Origin: Rhodanobacter denitrificans
GTDB taxonomy: Bacteria > Pseudomonadota > Gammaproteobacteria > Xanthomonadales > Rhodanobacteraceae
Assembly: GCA_017848855.1 (NCBI GenBank)
Contig: JAFIHF010000071.1
Span: forward strand, 1-64,000
Direction of reading: 5' to 3'
Length of the DNA: 64,000 nucleotides
This document shows positions 54,297-62,830 of the stretch, in pieces (the stretch's first letter is position 1; each line of letters opens with the position of its first letter). The position numbers and the translations under genes were made by a program. The notes beneath the pieces are model-generated. The model ran no database searches. It was not told the origin of the DNA and saw only the letters and a list, made by a program, of their open reading frames with translations.

Positions 54297-54310
54297 GTTA
54301 CATATGAAAC
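54297..54310. promoter_or_regulatory. Candidate MarR operator between marR and hpd
   Basis: GTTACATATGAAAC is a near-perfect palindrome (12 of 14 positions) in a short AT-rich patch that also carries TATAAAGAT. It lies 23 bp before the regulator start and 122 bp before hpd. MarR dimers bind such sites; function is inferred. Confidence 0.55.
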
Positions 54311-54431
54311 TATAAAGATCGACTGGTGCGACCGCCCATGCCCGCGGGATCGCACGGGCGGCCGTCCGCTGCCGCGAAGGCGGCATCAGCCACCCACAGC
54401 ATTCCGTATCGTAGCCCGTCGGAGAGAGCCC

Positions 54432-55517
54432 ATGAACGCCCAACCCAACCTCGGCATGCAGGTCACCACGTTCGAGAACCCGATGGGGATCGCCGGCTTC
54501 GAGTTCGTCGAGTTCGCCGCCCCGGCCGGGCGCGCCGGCGAGTTGCACACCCTGTTCCAGCAGATGGGCTTCACCGCGGTGCTGAAGCACAAGCGCCGCG
54601 CGATCACGGTGTACCGCCAGAACGGCGTGAACTTCCTCGTCAACGAGGAGCCGGATTCGTTCGCCGCCGACTTCGCCGCCCAGCACGGCCCCTGCGCCTG
54701 CGGCTTCGCGATCCGCTTCAAGAAGCCGGTGGCCGAGGTGGAGAAGACGGTGCTGGCCCACGGCGGCGAGGCGGTGACGCACAAGGCCGCCAGCCGAGCG
54801 CTCGACGTGCCGGCGGTGAAGGGCATCGGCGACTGCATGCTGTACCTGGTGCCGTACGAGGGCGACGCCTACGCCGCCGATTACGCGCCGATCCCCGGCG
54901 CCGAGCAGAACCCCAAGGGTTTCGGCCTCACCTTCATCGACCACCTCACGCACAACCTGCACTTCGGCAACATGCAGAAGTGGTCGGACTACTACGAGAA
55001 GCTGTTCAACTTCCGCGAGATCCGCTACTTCGACATCAAGGGCGCCAAGACCGGCCTGGTGTCCAAGGCGATGACCGCGCCGGACGGCATCGTGCGCATC
55101 CCGCTGAACGAGTCCAGCGACCCGAAGAGCCAGATCAACGAATACCTCGACGCCTACCACGGCGAGGGCATCCAGCACATCGCCTGCTTCACCGACGACA
55201 TCTACGCCACGGTGGAGGCGATGCGCGCGGCCGGCGTGGAGTTCCTCGACACGCCCGACACCTATTTCGACGTGGTCGACCTGCGCATCCCGGACAACGG
55301 CGAGGACGTGCCGCGCCTGCGCAAGAACAAGATCCTGATCGACGCCGACCCGGAAACGAAGAAGCGCCTGCTACTGCAGATCTTCACCCAGAACTGCATC
55401 GGCCCGATCTTCTTCGAGATCATCCAGCGCAAGGGCAACGAAGGCTTCGGCGAAGGCAACTTCCAAGCGCTGTTCGAAAGCATCGAGCGCGACCAGATCA
55501 AGCGCGGGTTCCTGTGA
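54432..55517 (+). CDS. hpd: 4-Hydroxyphenylpyruvate dioxygenase
   Basis: Non-heme iron enzyme converting 4-hydroxyphenylpyruvate to homogentisate in tyrosine breakdown. Iron ligands: His in FIDHLTHNLH, His in GIQHIACFTDD, Glu in PIFFEIIQRKGNEGFGEGNF; the last stretch is the family signature. 361 aa. GGAGAG supports ATG 54432. The stop overlaps the GTG of the DUF559 frame (GTGA). hmgA would normally be the next gene. Confidence 0.95.
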   Translation: MNAQPNLGMQVTTFENPMGIAGFEFVEFAAPAGRAGELHTLFQQMGFTAVLKHKRRAITVYRQNGVNFLVNEEPDSFAADFAAQHGPCACGFAIRFKKPVAEVEKTVLAHGGEAVTHKAASRALDVPAVKGIGDCMLYLVPYEGDAYAADYAPIPGAEQNPKGFGLTFIDHLTHNLHFGNMQKWSDYYEKLFNFREIRYFDIKGAKTGLVSKAMTAPDGIVRIPLNESSDPKSQINEYLDAYHGEGIQHIACFTDDIYATVEAMRAAGVEFLDTPDTYFDVVDLRIPDNGEDVPRLRKNKILIDADPETKKRLLLQIFTQNCIGPIFFEIIQRKGNEGFGEGNFQALFESIERDQIKRGFL

Positions 55518-55963
55518 TTGAAGCCCCTCCCCCGGCGGGGAGGGGTTGGGGAGAGGGTACGGACTTGCCACAGCGCATCAATCCACCTCTGCCTACACGT
55601 ACACGCGAGCAAGCACGCGCATTGCGTCAAGCGGGCACGGATGCGGAACAAAAGCCCTGGTACCACCTCCGCGCCGGTCGCCTGAACGGCCTGAAATTCC
55701 GCCGCCAGCACCCGGTTCCGCCGTACATCGTGGATTTCTTTTGCGAAGCGAAGAAGCTGATCGTGGAGCTGGACGGATCGCAGCATGACGAAGCGGTTGA
55801 TCGTGCGCGAACGAAGTTCCTCGAATCCTGTGGCTTGAAGGTCTTGCGTTACTGGGACAACGACGTCCTGCAACAGACGGAAGCGGCGCTGGAGGCGATC
55901 CTCGGCGCCGCGGAAAACCGAACCCTCACCCCAACCCCTCTCCCGGCGGGAGAGGGGCTTTGA
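55514..55963 (+). CDS. DUF559 endonuclease-like protein
   Basis: A 149-aa frame with a PD-(D/E)XK-like DUF559 core: [33 protein letters not shown] and [18 protein letters not shown]. The acidic residue in VDFFC and the Glu-Leu-Asp strand are the likely metal site (Vsr-like). The first 12 and last 12 residues ([23 protein letters not shown]) are encoded by repeats, so the true ends are uncertain; GTG 55514 overlaps the hpd stop. The gene interrupts the hpd-hmgA row and is unrelated to tyrosine metabolism. Confidence 0.82.
   Translation: MIEAPPPAGRGWGEGTDLPQRINPPLPTRTREQARALRQAGTDAEQKPWYHLRAGRLNGLKFRRQHPVPPYIVDFFCEAKKLIVELDGSQHDEAVDRARTKFLESCGLKVLRYWDNDVLQQTEAALEAILGAAENRTLTPTPLPAGEGL
55523..55958. 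mobile_element. DUF559 cassette with terminal inverted repeats
   Basis: A segment at 55523-55562 (GCCCCTCCCCCGGCGGGGAG then GGGTTGGGGAGAGGGTACGG) and one at 55918-55958 are inverted copies matching at about 36 of 41 positions; each is itself a hairpin. They enclose only the DUF559 gene. The same end sequence occurs alone in the PIN gene insert. Mobility is inferred. Confidence 0.7.
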
Positions 55964-55980
55964 AAGCGGAAGGCATCCAC

Positions 55981-57282
55981 ATGTCCGACAGCACCCACTA
56001 CCAATCCGGCTTCGGCAACGAATTCGCCAGCGAGGCGATCGCGGGCGCGTTGCCCGTGGGGCAGAACTCGCCGCAGCAGGCGCCGCTGGGGCTGTATGCG
56101 GAGCAGCTTTCGGGCACCGCGTTCACCGCGCCGCGGCATCTGAACCGGCGCAGCTGGCTGTACCGCATCCGCCCGGCGGCGGTGCACCAGCCGTTCGCGG
56201 CGCTGGCGCATGCCGGGTTCCACAACCGCTTCGACGAGGCGCCGGCCACGCCGAACCAGTTGCGCTGGAATCCCCGGCCGATGCCCGCGGCGGCCACCGA
56301 TTTCCTCGACAGCCTCGTCACCGTCGCCGGCAACGGCGGCGCGGCGGAGCAGGGCGGCATCGGCATCCACCTGTACGCGGCGAACCGCTCGATGCGGGGG
56401 CGCTTCTTCTACGACGCCGATGGCGAGCTGCTGATCGTGCCGCAGCAGGGCCGGCTGCGCCTCGCCACCGAACTCGGCGTGCTGGAGGTCGAGCCGCAGG
56501 AGATCGCGGTGATCCCGCGCGGCGTGCGCTTCCGCGTGGAGTTGCCCGACGGCGAGGCGCGCGGCTACGTGTGCGAGAACTTCGGCGCGCAGCTGCGCCT
56601 GCCGGAGCTGGGGCCGATCGGCTCCAACGGCCTCGCCAACGCGCGCGACTTCCTCGCGCCGGTGGCGGCGTACGAGGACGTGGAAGGCGATTTCGAGCTG
56701 GTGGCGAAGTTCCAGGGCACGCTGTGGACGGCGCGCATCGGCCACTCGCCGCTGGACGTGGTGGCCTGGCACGGCAACTACGTGCCGTACAAGTACGACC
56801 TGCGCCGCTTCAACACCATCGGCTCGATCAGCTACGACCACCCCGACCCGTGCATCTTCACCGTGCTCACCTCGGCCAGCGACACGCCCGGCACCGCGAA
56901 CATGGACTTCGCGATCTTCCCGCCGCGCTGGCTGGTGGCGCAGCACACCTTCCGCCCGCCGTGGTTCCACCGCAACGTCGCCAGCGAGTTCATGGGCCTG
57001 ATCACCGGCGTGTACGACGCCAAGGCCGAGGGCTTCCTGCCGGGCGGCGCCAGCCTGCACAATTGCATGAGCGGGCACGGCCCGGACGCGGCCACGTTCG
57101 AGAAGGCGTCGCACGCGGACCTGTCCAGGCCCGACGTGATCGACGGCACCATGGCCTTCATGTTCGAGACGCGCAAGGTGATCCGCCCCACCGCGCAGGC
57201 GCTGGCCTCGCCGCAGCTGCAGCAGGACTATTACGAATGCTGGCAGGGCATCCGCAAGCACTTCACCCCGCCGCAGATCTGA
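55981..57282 (+). CDS. hmgA: Homogentisate 1,2-dioxygenase
   Basis: Opens the homogentisate ring to maleylacetoacetate with ferrous iron. 433 aa. N-terminal [13 protein letters not shown] is the family start; the iron site is in the C-terminal cupin with [17 protein letters not shown] (His and Glu) and [11 protein letters not shown] (His). ATG 55981 follows GGAAGG at 55968-55973. It stands directly after the DUF559 cassette. Confidence 0.96.
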   Translation: MSDSTHYQSGFGNEFASEAIAGALPVGQNSPQQAPLGLYAEQLSGTAFTAPRHLNRRSWLYRIRPAAVHQPFAALAHAGFHNRFDEAPATPNQLRWNPRPMPAAATDFLDSLVTVAGNGGAAEQGGIGIHLYAANRSMRGRFFYDADGELLIVPQQGRLRLATELGVLEVEPQEIAVIPRGVRFRVELPDGEARGYVCENFGAQLRLPELGPIGSNGLANARDFLAPVAAYEDVEGDFELVAKFQGTLWTARIGHSPLDVVAWHGNYVPYKYDLRRFNTIGSISYDHPDPCIFTVLTSASDTPGTANMDFAIFPPRWLVAQHTFRPPWFHRNVASEFMGLITGVYDAKAEGFLPGGASLHNCMSGHGPDAATFEKASHADLSRPDVIDGTMAFMFETRKVIRPTAQALASPQLQQDYYECWQGIRKHFTPPQI

Positions 57283-57285
57283 TGT

Positions 57286-57305
57286 GTCGCGGCTGAAGCC
57301 GCGAA
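57286..57305. repeat. Half REP between hmgA and fahA
   Basis: GTCGCGGCTGAAGCCGCGAA, the complement of the GGCTTCAGCCGCGAC REP type that is also translated in nrdJb. Forms a short hairpin in the 63-bp gap. Confidence 0.8.
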
Positions 57306-57345
57306 CCGGATCGAGCGCGCCACAGAATCCATCGGAGCACACGCA

Positions 57346-58332
57346 ATGAAGCTTGGCAGTTTGAAAGAGGGCGGCCGCGACGGCACGCTGGTCGTGGTCA
57401 GCCGCGACCTGCAGCGCGCGGTGAAGGCCACCGGCATCGCGCCCACCCTGCAGGCCGCGCTGGACGACTGGTCGAACGCCGCGCCGCGGCTCAACGCGCT
57501 GTCCGATGCGCTGAACGCCGGCGCTGTTGAAGGTGCCTTTGCGCTGGACGTGGACAAGCTCGCCGCGCCGCTGCCGCGCGCCTACGAGTTCGTCGACGGC
57601 TCCGCCTACCTGCCGCATGTGGAGCGCGTGCGCAAGGCGCGCGGCGCCGAAGTACCGGCCTCGTTCTACACCGACCCCTTGATGTACCAGGCCACCAGCG
57701 CCGGCTTCCTCGGCCCGCGTGACGCGGTGGTGGTGCCCAGCGAGGACTACGGCATCGATCTCGAAGCCGAGGTGGTGGTGGTCACCGACGACGTGCCGAT
57801 GGCGGTGACGCCGGCCGCGGCGGCCGCGCATATCCAGCTGGTGGGCCTTATCAACGACGTGAGCCTGCGCGGGCTGATCCCCGGCGAGCTGGCCAAGGGC
57901 TTCGGTTTCCTGCAGAGCAAGCCGCGCTCCGCGCTGTCGCCGGTGCTGGTGACGCCGGATGAACTCGGCGACGCCTGGCAGGGCGAGAAGCTGCACCTGC
58001 CGATGCGTACCTGGTTGAACGGCACATGGTTCGGCGAGGCCGAGTGTGGCGTGGACATGCAGTTCAGCTTCGCCGAGCTGGTGGCGCACGCGGCCAAGAC
58101 CCGCCCGCTCACCGCCGGCACCATCGTCGGCTCGGGCACCATCGCGAACGAGGACACCAGCCTCGGTGCGTCCTGCCTTGCCGAGCAGCGCACGGTGGAA
58201 ACGCTGCGCGACGGCAAGCCCACGACGCCGTTCCTGAAGTACGGCGACACGCTGCGCATCGAGGTCACCGACCAGGCGGGCGCCTCGATCTTCGGCGCCA
58301 TCGAACAGCGCATCGCACCGCTCGCACGCTGA
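57346..58332 (+). CDS. fahA: Fumarylacetoacetate hydrolase family protein
   Basis: A 328-aa enzyme of the FAH fold, last step of tyrosine breakdown giving fumarate and acetoacetate. The metal residues are in DYGIDLEAEVVVV (Glu-x-Glu) and GLINDVSLR (Asp); KGFGFLQSKPRSALSP and AGTIVGSGTIANEDTS are conserved. It matches the short bacterial FAH form. Its position after hpd and hmgA supports the role. No maleylacetoacetate isomerase gene lies in the cluster. Confidence 0.9.
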   Translation: MKLGSLKEGGRDGTLVVVSRDLQRAVKATGIAPTLQAALDDWSNAAPRLNALSDALNAGAVEGAFALDVDKLAAPLPRAYEFVDGSAYLPHVERVRKARGAEVPASFYTDPLMYQATSAGFLGPRDAVVVPSEDYGIDLEAEVVVVTDDVPMAVTPAAAAAHIQLVGLINDVSLRGLIPGELAKGFGFLQSKPRSALSPVLVTPDELGDAWQGEKLHLPMRTWLNGTWFGEAECGVDMQFSFAELVAHAAKTRPLTAGTIVGSGTIANEDTSLGASCLAEQRTVETLRDGKPTTPFLKYGDTLRIEVTDQAGASIFGAIEQRIAPLAR

Positions 58333-58350
58333 TCCGGTTCGGGGAATGCA

Positions 58351-58382
58351 GCGAAAGCCGCCGCTAGGCGGCTTTCGCGTTT
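58351..58382 (+). terminator. Terminator of the tyrosine catabolism genes
   Basis: Perfect 12-bp stem GCGAAAGCCGCC/GGCGGCTTTCGC (58351-58362, 58367-58378) with GCTA loop, followed by GTTTCC. Confidence 0.82.
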
Positions 58383-58411
58383 CCGATCGCTGCCCAGCCC
58401 TGGCGTGCGTG

Positions 58412-58520
58412 GTAGGGGCGCACCCTGTGCGCGAAATCCCGACCCGGCACCCATCGTAGGTCGGGCTTCAGCCCGACACGCCCGAACGGCAAGGCCCGAC
58501 CCGTCGGGATGAATCCCGAC
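58412..58520. repeat. REP sequences of two types
   Basis: A single GTAGGGGCGCACCCTGTGCG at 58412-58435, then GTAGGTCGGGCTTCAGCCCG (58456-58478) and GTCGGGAT/ATCCCGAC arms up to about 58520. The region lies between the convergent fahA and small membrane protein genes. Confidence 0.8.
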
Positions 58521-58584
58521 CCACGGAGTGGTGGCGGTAGGGGGGGGCTCTGTGCGCGACGGCCCGCTGCGTTCGGCGCGTACC

Positions 58585-58926
58585 TCAACCGCCGGGATTG
58601 GAGCCGCGGCGGCGCCACAGCCGCGCGCGCAACGGCAAGGCCAGCGCCAGCACGCCGGCGTAGGCGCCGTAGCCGCACAGCGCGGGCAGCACCTGTTGCC
58701 AGATCGCGCCGCTGGCGCGACGGCCGGCCTCGTCGAGTGCGGGCAGTTGCACCGCGTCGTAGCCGAGCAGGCCGGCATAGCTTGCGGCGCCGAAGGCCAA
58801 CAGCAACGCCAGCGCGTCGAACAGCCGCCGCGCCGGCGTGCGCGGCAGCGACTTCGGATAGCTCGCGTAGGCCCAGCCGAGGATCAGCAGCCAGGGCGCG
58901 AGCAGCAGCAGGGCGAGAAAGCGCAT
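58585..58926 (-). CDS. Hypothetical membrane protein
   Basis: A 113-aa protein with three hydrophobic helices (FLALLLLAPWLLILGWAYA, LFDALALLLAFGAASYAGLL and YGAYAGVLALALPL) and a basic C-terminus. No known family recognised. ATG 58926 lies 13 nt after the trpS stop, so both are probably co-transcribed. Confidence 0.7.
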   Translation of the reverse strand: MRFLALLLLAPWLLILGWAYASYPKSLPRTPARRLFDALALLLAFGAASYAGLLGYDAVQLPALDEAGRRASGAIWQQVLPALCGYGAYAGVLALALPLRARLWRRRGSNPGG

Positions 58927-58939
58927 GGCGCGCGTCGCC

Positions 58940-60286
58940 TCAGTCCTGCGCGGCCAGCTGCGCCAGCGCCTCGCGTACGCGGCCGAGCATGGCGTCGCCG
59001 GCCTGCGGCGTGCGGGCGACCGCGGCGCCATCCAGCTCCAGCACCAGCGCGTCGCCGTCCTCGCGCAGCGGGGCGTCGCCACCCAGTGTGCGCAGGCGCT
59101 GCTGCAGCGCACCGGCGGCCTTGGGATCGGCGAACGGCATCGACAGCAGCAGCTCCTCGCCGTTGGCGGCGAACAGGCGGAAGCGGAAGCCGGCGGCGCC
59201 GTCGCGGAAGCTGGCGAAGCGCGGCGCCTTGCCGGCCTTGGCTGCCGCCGGTTTGGCCGTCTGGACGGCCGCGGCCTGGCCCATCGCGCGCAGGCCGATC
59301 GCGTTGCGGATCGCGGCGAGCTTGGGCGTGGCGATGGCGCGCGCCTTCGCGGCGCCTTCGCGCAGGATCGCCTCGATCTCGGCGGGCTTGGCGATCAGCG
59401 CGTCGTAGCGCTCGCGCAGCGGCGCCACGTGCGCCTCGATCAGCTCGAACAGCTGCTGCTTGGCCTCGCCCCAGCCCAGGCCATCGACCAGCGCCGCGCG
59501 GAACGCCGCGCCCTGCGCCTCGTCGGCGAAGGCGCGGTAGAGCGTGTACAGCGCGGAGCTGTCCGGATCTTTCGGCTCGCCCGGCGCGCGCGAGTCGGTG
59601 ACGATGCGCATGATCGCTTCGCGCAGCGCCTTCGCGCCGCCGGCGAACAGCGGGATGGTGTTGTCGTAGCTCTTCGACATCTTGCGGCCGTCCAGGCCCG
59701 GCAGCGTGGCCACCTGTTCCTCGATCTGCACCTCGGGCAGCACGAAGAAGTCGCGGCCGTAGATGTGGTTGAAGCGCTGCGCGATGTCGCGCGCCATCTC
59801 CAGGTGCTGGATCTGGTCGCGGCCCACCGGCACCTTGTGTGCGTCGAACGCGAGGATGTCGGCGGCCATCAGCACCGGGTACATGTACAGGCCCGCGGTG
59901 ACGCCGGCGTCCGCGTCCTCGCCCGCCTCGAGGTTCTTGTCCACCGCCGCCTTGTACGCATGCGCGCGGTTGAGCAGGCCCTTGGCGGTGACGCAGGTGA
60001 GGAACCAGGAGAGCTCGGGAATCTCGGGGATGTCCGACTGCCGGTAGAAGGTGACGCGCGTGGGATCGAGCCCCGCGGCCAGCCAGGTCGCCGCGATCTC
60101 CAGCCGCGAGCGCTCGATGCGCGCGGCGTCGTCGCTCTTGATCAGCGCGTGGTAGTCGGCGAGGAAAAAGAACGCGTCGACGTCCGCGCGCCGGCTGGCG
60201 GCGATCGCGGGGCGGATCGCGCCCGCGTAGTTGCCCAGGTGCGGGGTGCCGGTGGTGGTGATGCCGGTGAGGACTCGGGTCTGCAT
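58940..60286 (-). CDS. trpS: Tryptophanyl-tRNA synthetase with C-terminal extension
   Basis: Class I synthetase charging tRNA-Trp. HIGH-type motif TGTPHLGNYAGAIRP and KMSKS in GLDGRKMSKSYDN. 448 aa; the typical enzyme is about 335 aa. After a Lys/Ala linker at about residue 345 an extra domain follows (RFASFRDGAAGFRFRLFAAN, GEELLLSMPFADPKAAGALQ), which resembles the YegP/DUF1508 fold in its FRFRL-x-x-x-NGE pattern. Such extended forms are known from Xanthomonadales; the role of the tail is unknown. Confidence 0.94.
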   Translation of the reverse strand: MQTRVLTGITTTGTPHLGNYAGAIRPAIAASRRADVDAFFFLADYHALIKSDDAARIERSRLEIAATWLAAGLDPTRVTFYRQSDIPEIPELSWFLTCVTAKGLLNRAHAYKAAVDKNLEAGEDADAGVTAGLYMYPVLMAADILAFDAHKVPVGRDQIQHLEMARDIAQRFNHIYGRDFFVLPEVQIEEQVATLPGLDGRKMSKSYDNTIPLFAGGAKALREAIMRIVTDSRAPGEPKDPDSSALYTLYRAFADEAQGAAFRAALVDGLGWGEAKQQLFELIEAHVAPLRERYDALIAKPAEIEAILREGAAKARAIATPKLAAIRNAIGLRAMGQAAAVQTAKPAAAKAGKAPRFASFRDGAAGFRFRLFAANGEELLLSMPFADPKAAGALQQRLRTLGGDAPLREDGDALVLELDGAAVARTPQAGDAMLGRVREALAQLAAQD

Positions 60287-60311
60287 GGTTCGTTGCTTGT
60301 GGTGGCGCGCG

Positions 60312-61226
60312 TCAGCGCAGCAGGGTGGACTTGCCGAACAGCGATTCCACCAGGTCCACCGCGAGCTTGGCGGTGGCGTTCTTGCGGTCGAAGGCGGGGT
60401 TGAGTTCCACGATGTCGAGCGAGCCGAGGCGGCCGCTGTCGGCGATCATCTCCATGCACAGCTGCGCCTCGCGGTAGTTCGGGCCGCCGCGCACCGTGGT
60501 GCCCACGCCCGGCGCGATGCTGGGGTCGAGGAAATCCACGTCGAAGCTCACGTGCAGGTGGGTGTTCTCGTCGAGGCCGGCCAGCGCCTCCTCCATCGTG
60601 CGGCGCATGCCGTCCTCGTCGATGTGGCGCATGTCGAACACGCGCATGTGCGCCGCCTGCACCAGCCGCTTCTCGCCCTCGTCCACCGAGCGGATGCCGA
60701 TCTGGCGGAACACCTCGGGCGCCACCGCCGGCGTCACGCCGCCGATGCCGGTGAGCGCGGCAGGGCCGTTGCCGGTGAGGCAGGCCACCGGCATGCCGTG
60801 GATGTTGCCCGAGGGCGTGACCTGGGCGGTGTTGAAATCGGCATGCGCATCCAGCCACAGCACGCGCAACTGCTTGCCCTGCTCGCGGCAATGCCGCGCC
60901 ACCGCGCTGATCGAACCGATCGCGAGGCAGTGGTCGCCGCCCAGCATGATCGGCAGGCGTCCCGCCGCCAGTTCGGCGTGGATGGCCTCGTGCACCGCCT
61001 CGTTCCACGCCGCCACCTCGGCGAGGTGGCGATAGCCGTCCACCGGCGGCAGCCAGGGATTGTGCGGGCCGTGCAGGTTGCCGCGGTCGAGCACATCCAG
61101 CCCGCGCGCGCGCAGCTTCTCGGCGATCTGCGCCACGCGCAGCGCCTCCGGCCCCATCGAGGCGCCGCGATGCCCGGCGCCGATGTCGGTAGGCACGCCC
61201 ACCAGGGCGATCGTTGGCTTGCTCAT
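60312..61226 (-). CDS. rocF: Arginase
   Basis: Manganese enzyme splitting arginine into ornithine and urea. Metal motifs: GGDHCLAIG, DAHADFNT, SFDVDFLDPSIAPG; the extra HGMPVACLTG and the 304-aa length fit arginase rather than agmatinase. ATG 61226 opens the family N-terminus KPTIALVGVPTDIGAG. It precedes trpS by 25 nt on the same strand. Confidence 0.93.
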   Translation of the reverse strand: MSKPTIALVGVPTDIGAGHRGASMGPEALRVAQIAEKLRARGLDVLDRGNLHGPHNPWLPPVDGYRHLAEVAAWNEAVHEAIHAELAAGRLPIMLGGDHCLAIGSISAVARHCREQGKQLRVLWLDAHADFNTAQVTPSGNIHGMPVACLTGNGPAALTGIGGVTPAVAPEVFRQIGIRSVDEGEKRLVQAAHMRVFDMRHIDEDGMRRTMEEALAGLDENTHLHVSFDVDFLDPSIAPGVGTTVRGGPNYREAQLCMEMIADSGRLGSLDIVELNPAFDRKNATAKLAVDLVESLFGKSTLLR

Positions 61227-61384
61227 GTTGCTGTGTCCACGTCGATATCTTGCAGCCCTCAAGTGTAGCGGGTCGGCTGCAGCGTGGCCGCGGCGATGGG
61301 CGAGTGCTCTGCGGGGATGGCTTTCGCAGGCCGCCTTCCTGCGCCGGACGAGCTGCCATGGCGGCTTGTGGGCGAGTCCATTCC

Positions 61385-61420
61385 TAACGTTTGACGTTTA
61401 ACGTGATGCGTTACATCATG
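61385..61420 (+). promoter_or_regulatory. Candidate higBA promoter/operator
   Basis: AACGTTTGACGTTTAACGT (61386-61404) repeats ACGTTT and is followed by the palindrome GATG-CGTTA-CATC. HigA antitoxins bind palindromes that overlap their promoter; this AT-richer patch directly upstream of the toxin start is the natural candidate. Confidence 0.45.
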
Positions 61421-61426
61421 CATCCC

Positions 61427-61705
61427 ATGATCCAGTCCTTCCGCTGCGCCGACACGCGGGCCTTGTTCACCGCCGGCAAGTGTCGGCGCTTCGCGGCCAT
61501 CGCCGTGGTGGCCACGCGCAAGCTGCAACAGCTGGATGCGGCGGTGACGCTGGATTTCCTGCGCTCGCCGCCGGGCAACCGGCTGGAAGCGCTGAAGGAC
61601 GACCGCAAGGGCCAGCACAGCATCCGCATCAACGACCAGTGGCGCGTGTGCTTCGTGTGGACGGAAGCCGGGCCGACCCAGGTCGAGATCGTTGACTACC
61701 ACTGA
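61427..61705 (+). CDS. higB: HigB-family toxin
   Basis: A 92-aa RelE-superfamily mRNA interferase: MIQSFRCADTRALFTAG, the central KLQQLDAAVTLDFLRSPPGN and LEALKDDRKGQHSIRINDQW, ending RVCFVW and QVEIVDYH. The closing His and the Arg/Lys positions match HigB. The toxin gene comes first, as is typical for higBA. ATG 61427 is the family start. Confidence 0.92.
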   Translation: MIQSFRCADTRALFTAGKCRRFAAIAVVATRKLQQLDAAVTLDFLRSPPGNRLEALKDDRKGQHSIRINDQWRVCFVWTEAGPTQVEIVDYH

Positions 61706-61717
61706 CGGAGTACCGAA

Positions 61718-62014
61718 ATGAAAAACGGTATGCGCCCCATTCACCCCGGTGAAATCCTGCGTGAGGATTTCCTGGTCCCGCTCGGCATGAGCGCCCACGC
61801 ATTGGCCACCGCGCTGCGCGTGCCCGCGCCGCGCATCAACGACATCGTGCGCGAGCGCCGCGCCATCACGCCGGACACCGCGTTGCGCCTGGCGCGCTAT
61901 TTCGGCGGCGACGCGCAGAGCTGGATGAACCTGCAGACCGCCTACGACCTGCGCACGGCGGAATTGACCGAACGCAAGACCATCGAGCGCGAAGTGATTC
62001 CGCGCGCGGCGTGA
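61718..62014 (+). CDS. higA: HigA-family antitoxin
   Basis: A 98-aa helix-turn-helix protein: MRPIHPGEILREDFLVPLGM is the family start, and HALATALRVPAPRINDIVRE the DNA-binding helix pair. It neutralises HigB and represses the operon. The start lies 12 nt after the higB stop. Confidence 0.93.
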   Translation: MKNGMRPIHPGEILREDFLVPLGMSAHALATALRVPAPRINDIVRERRAITPDTALRLARYFGGDAQSWMNLQTAYDLRTAELTERKTIEREVIPRAA

Positions 62015-62064
62015 CCGCGGATCGCGCGGTGCGCGCGATGACGGCGCAAGCCAGCGAGGCGAAA

Positions 62065-62111
62065 TGCCGGCAGCAGGAATCGAACCCGCGACCTACTGAT
62101 TACAAATCAGT
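62065..62111 (-). pseudogene. 3' fragment of tRNA-Thr(TGT), probable att site
   Basis: Read on the minus strand the segment gives the anticodon arm CTGATTTGTAATCAG (anticodon TGT), variable loop, the T arm with GGGTTCGATTCC and the acceptor strand TGCCGGCA. The D arm and 5' strand are absent; upstream sequence is unrelated. A tRNA 3' end next to a tyrosine integrase is the normal crossover product of island integration, so this is read as the attachment-site copy rather than a working tRNA. Confidence 0.85.
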
Positions 62112-62237
62112 CGGCCGAATCGACGTAAGTTCGCGAACCTGCACAAGAATCAAGCGATCTGCAAGGTTCACTATTCCGACTTTCCATGCCCTCGCAACCC
62201 GCATTCCTGCGTGCCGATGGTTGTCGAAGTGGATCGA

Positions 62238-62830
62238 TTACCGGGTGGGTTTCACAGGATCGGGGAGGACGTGGTAGTGCCGCTGCGTGATGTGGGCGTC
62301 TGTGTGGCCCAGAAGTGCCTGGGCATGGCCGAGCGGGAGGTCTGAACCGGCCTTGCGGCGCAGATCGTGCATCTTGACGTTGGCGACGCCCGAGCGCGCC
62401 CGAATTCGCGCCCATGTCGATTCCGCGCCGTGTAGGGTGTAGGGGCCGCGCCGGCCGCGGAACAATGTTTGGTTGCCTGTGCGAGCGCCCGCGGCGGCGT
62501 CCCATACTGCGCGCAACTCGTCGCTCCACTCCACGAAGCGTGGCTTCTTCGTCTTGCCCTCCTCCCAGGCGATGCCATCGTCGCTAGCGGCTGTGAGTGG
62601 CAGCGTGATCGCGTCGCCCACGCGCATGGCGGTGAGATAGATGAACCGTATCAGCAGGTCGAAGGGTGGTCGCGCGGCCAGGATCAGGGCAGGCGCAGCG
62701 CCTCGCCGTAGTCCTTGCCAAGCGGCTTCCAAGCTTGCCGCCCGTTGACGCGCGCAAGGTAGTAATACGATCCCTTGCGCATCATGAGGTGCTGGGGTAG
62801 GTGGGTCTGGCGTTTGCGCTTGCGTCCCAT
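62238..62830 (-). pseudogene. int: Tyrosine integrase, internally deleted
   Basis: The N-terminus MGRKRKRQTHLPQHLMMRKG (from 62830) with YYYLARVNGRQAWKPLGKDY is an arm-type DNA-binding start, but this frame stops at about 62684. The catalytic domain continues in another frame: FIYLTAMRVGDAI (Arg), the Lys region KTKKPRFVEW, HDLRRKAGSD (His-x-x-Arg), LGHTDAHITQRHY (His and Tyr). The core-binding domain of roughly 130 residues between them is missing. A deletion with frameshift has inactivated it. Confidence 0.85.

Noticed and set aside
62065-62111. A complete tRNA-Thr gene
   Set aside because: Only anticodon arm to acceptor 3' strand is present; sequence on the 5' side has no D arm and no acceptor partner.
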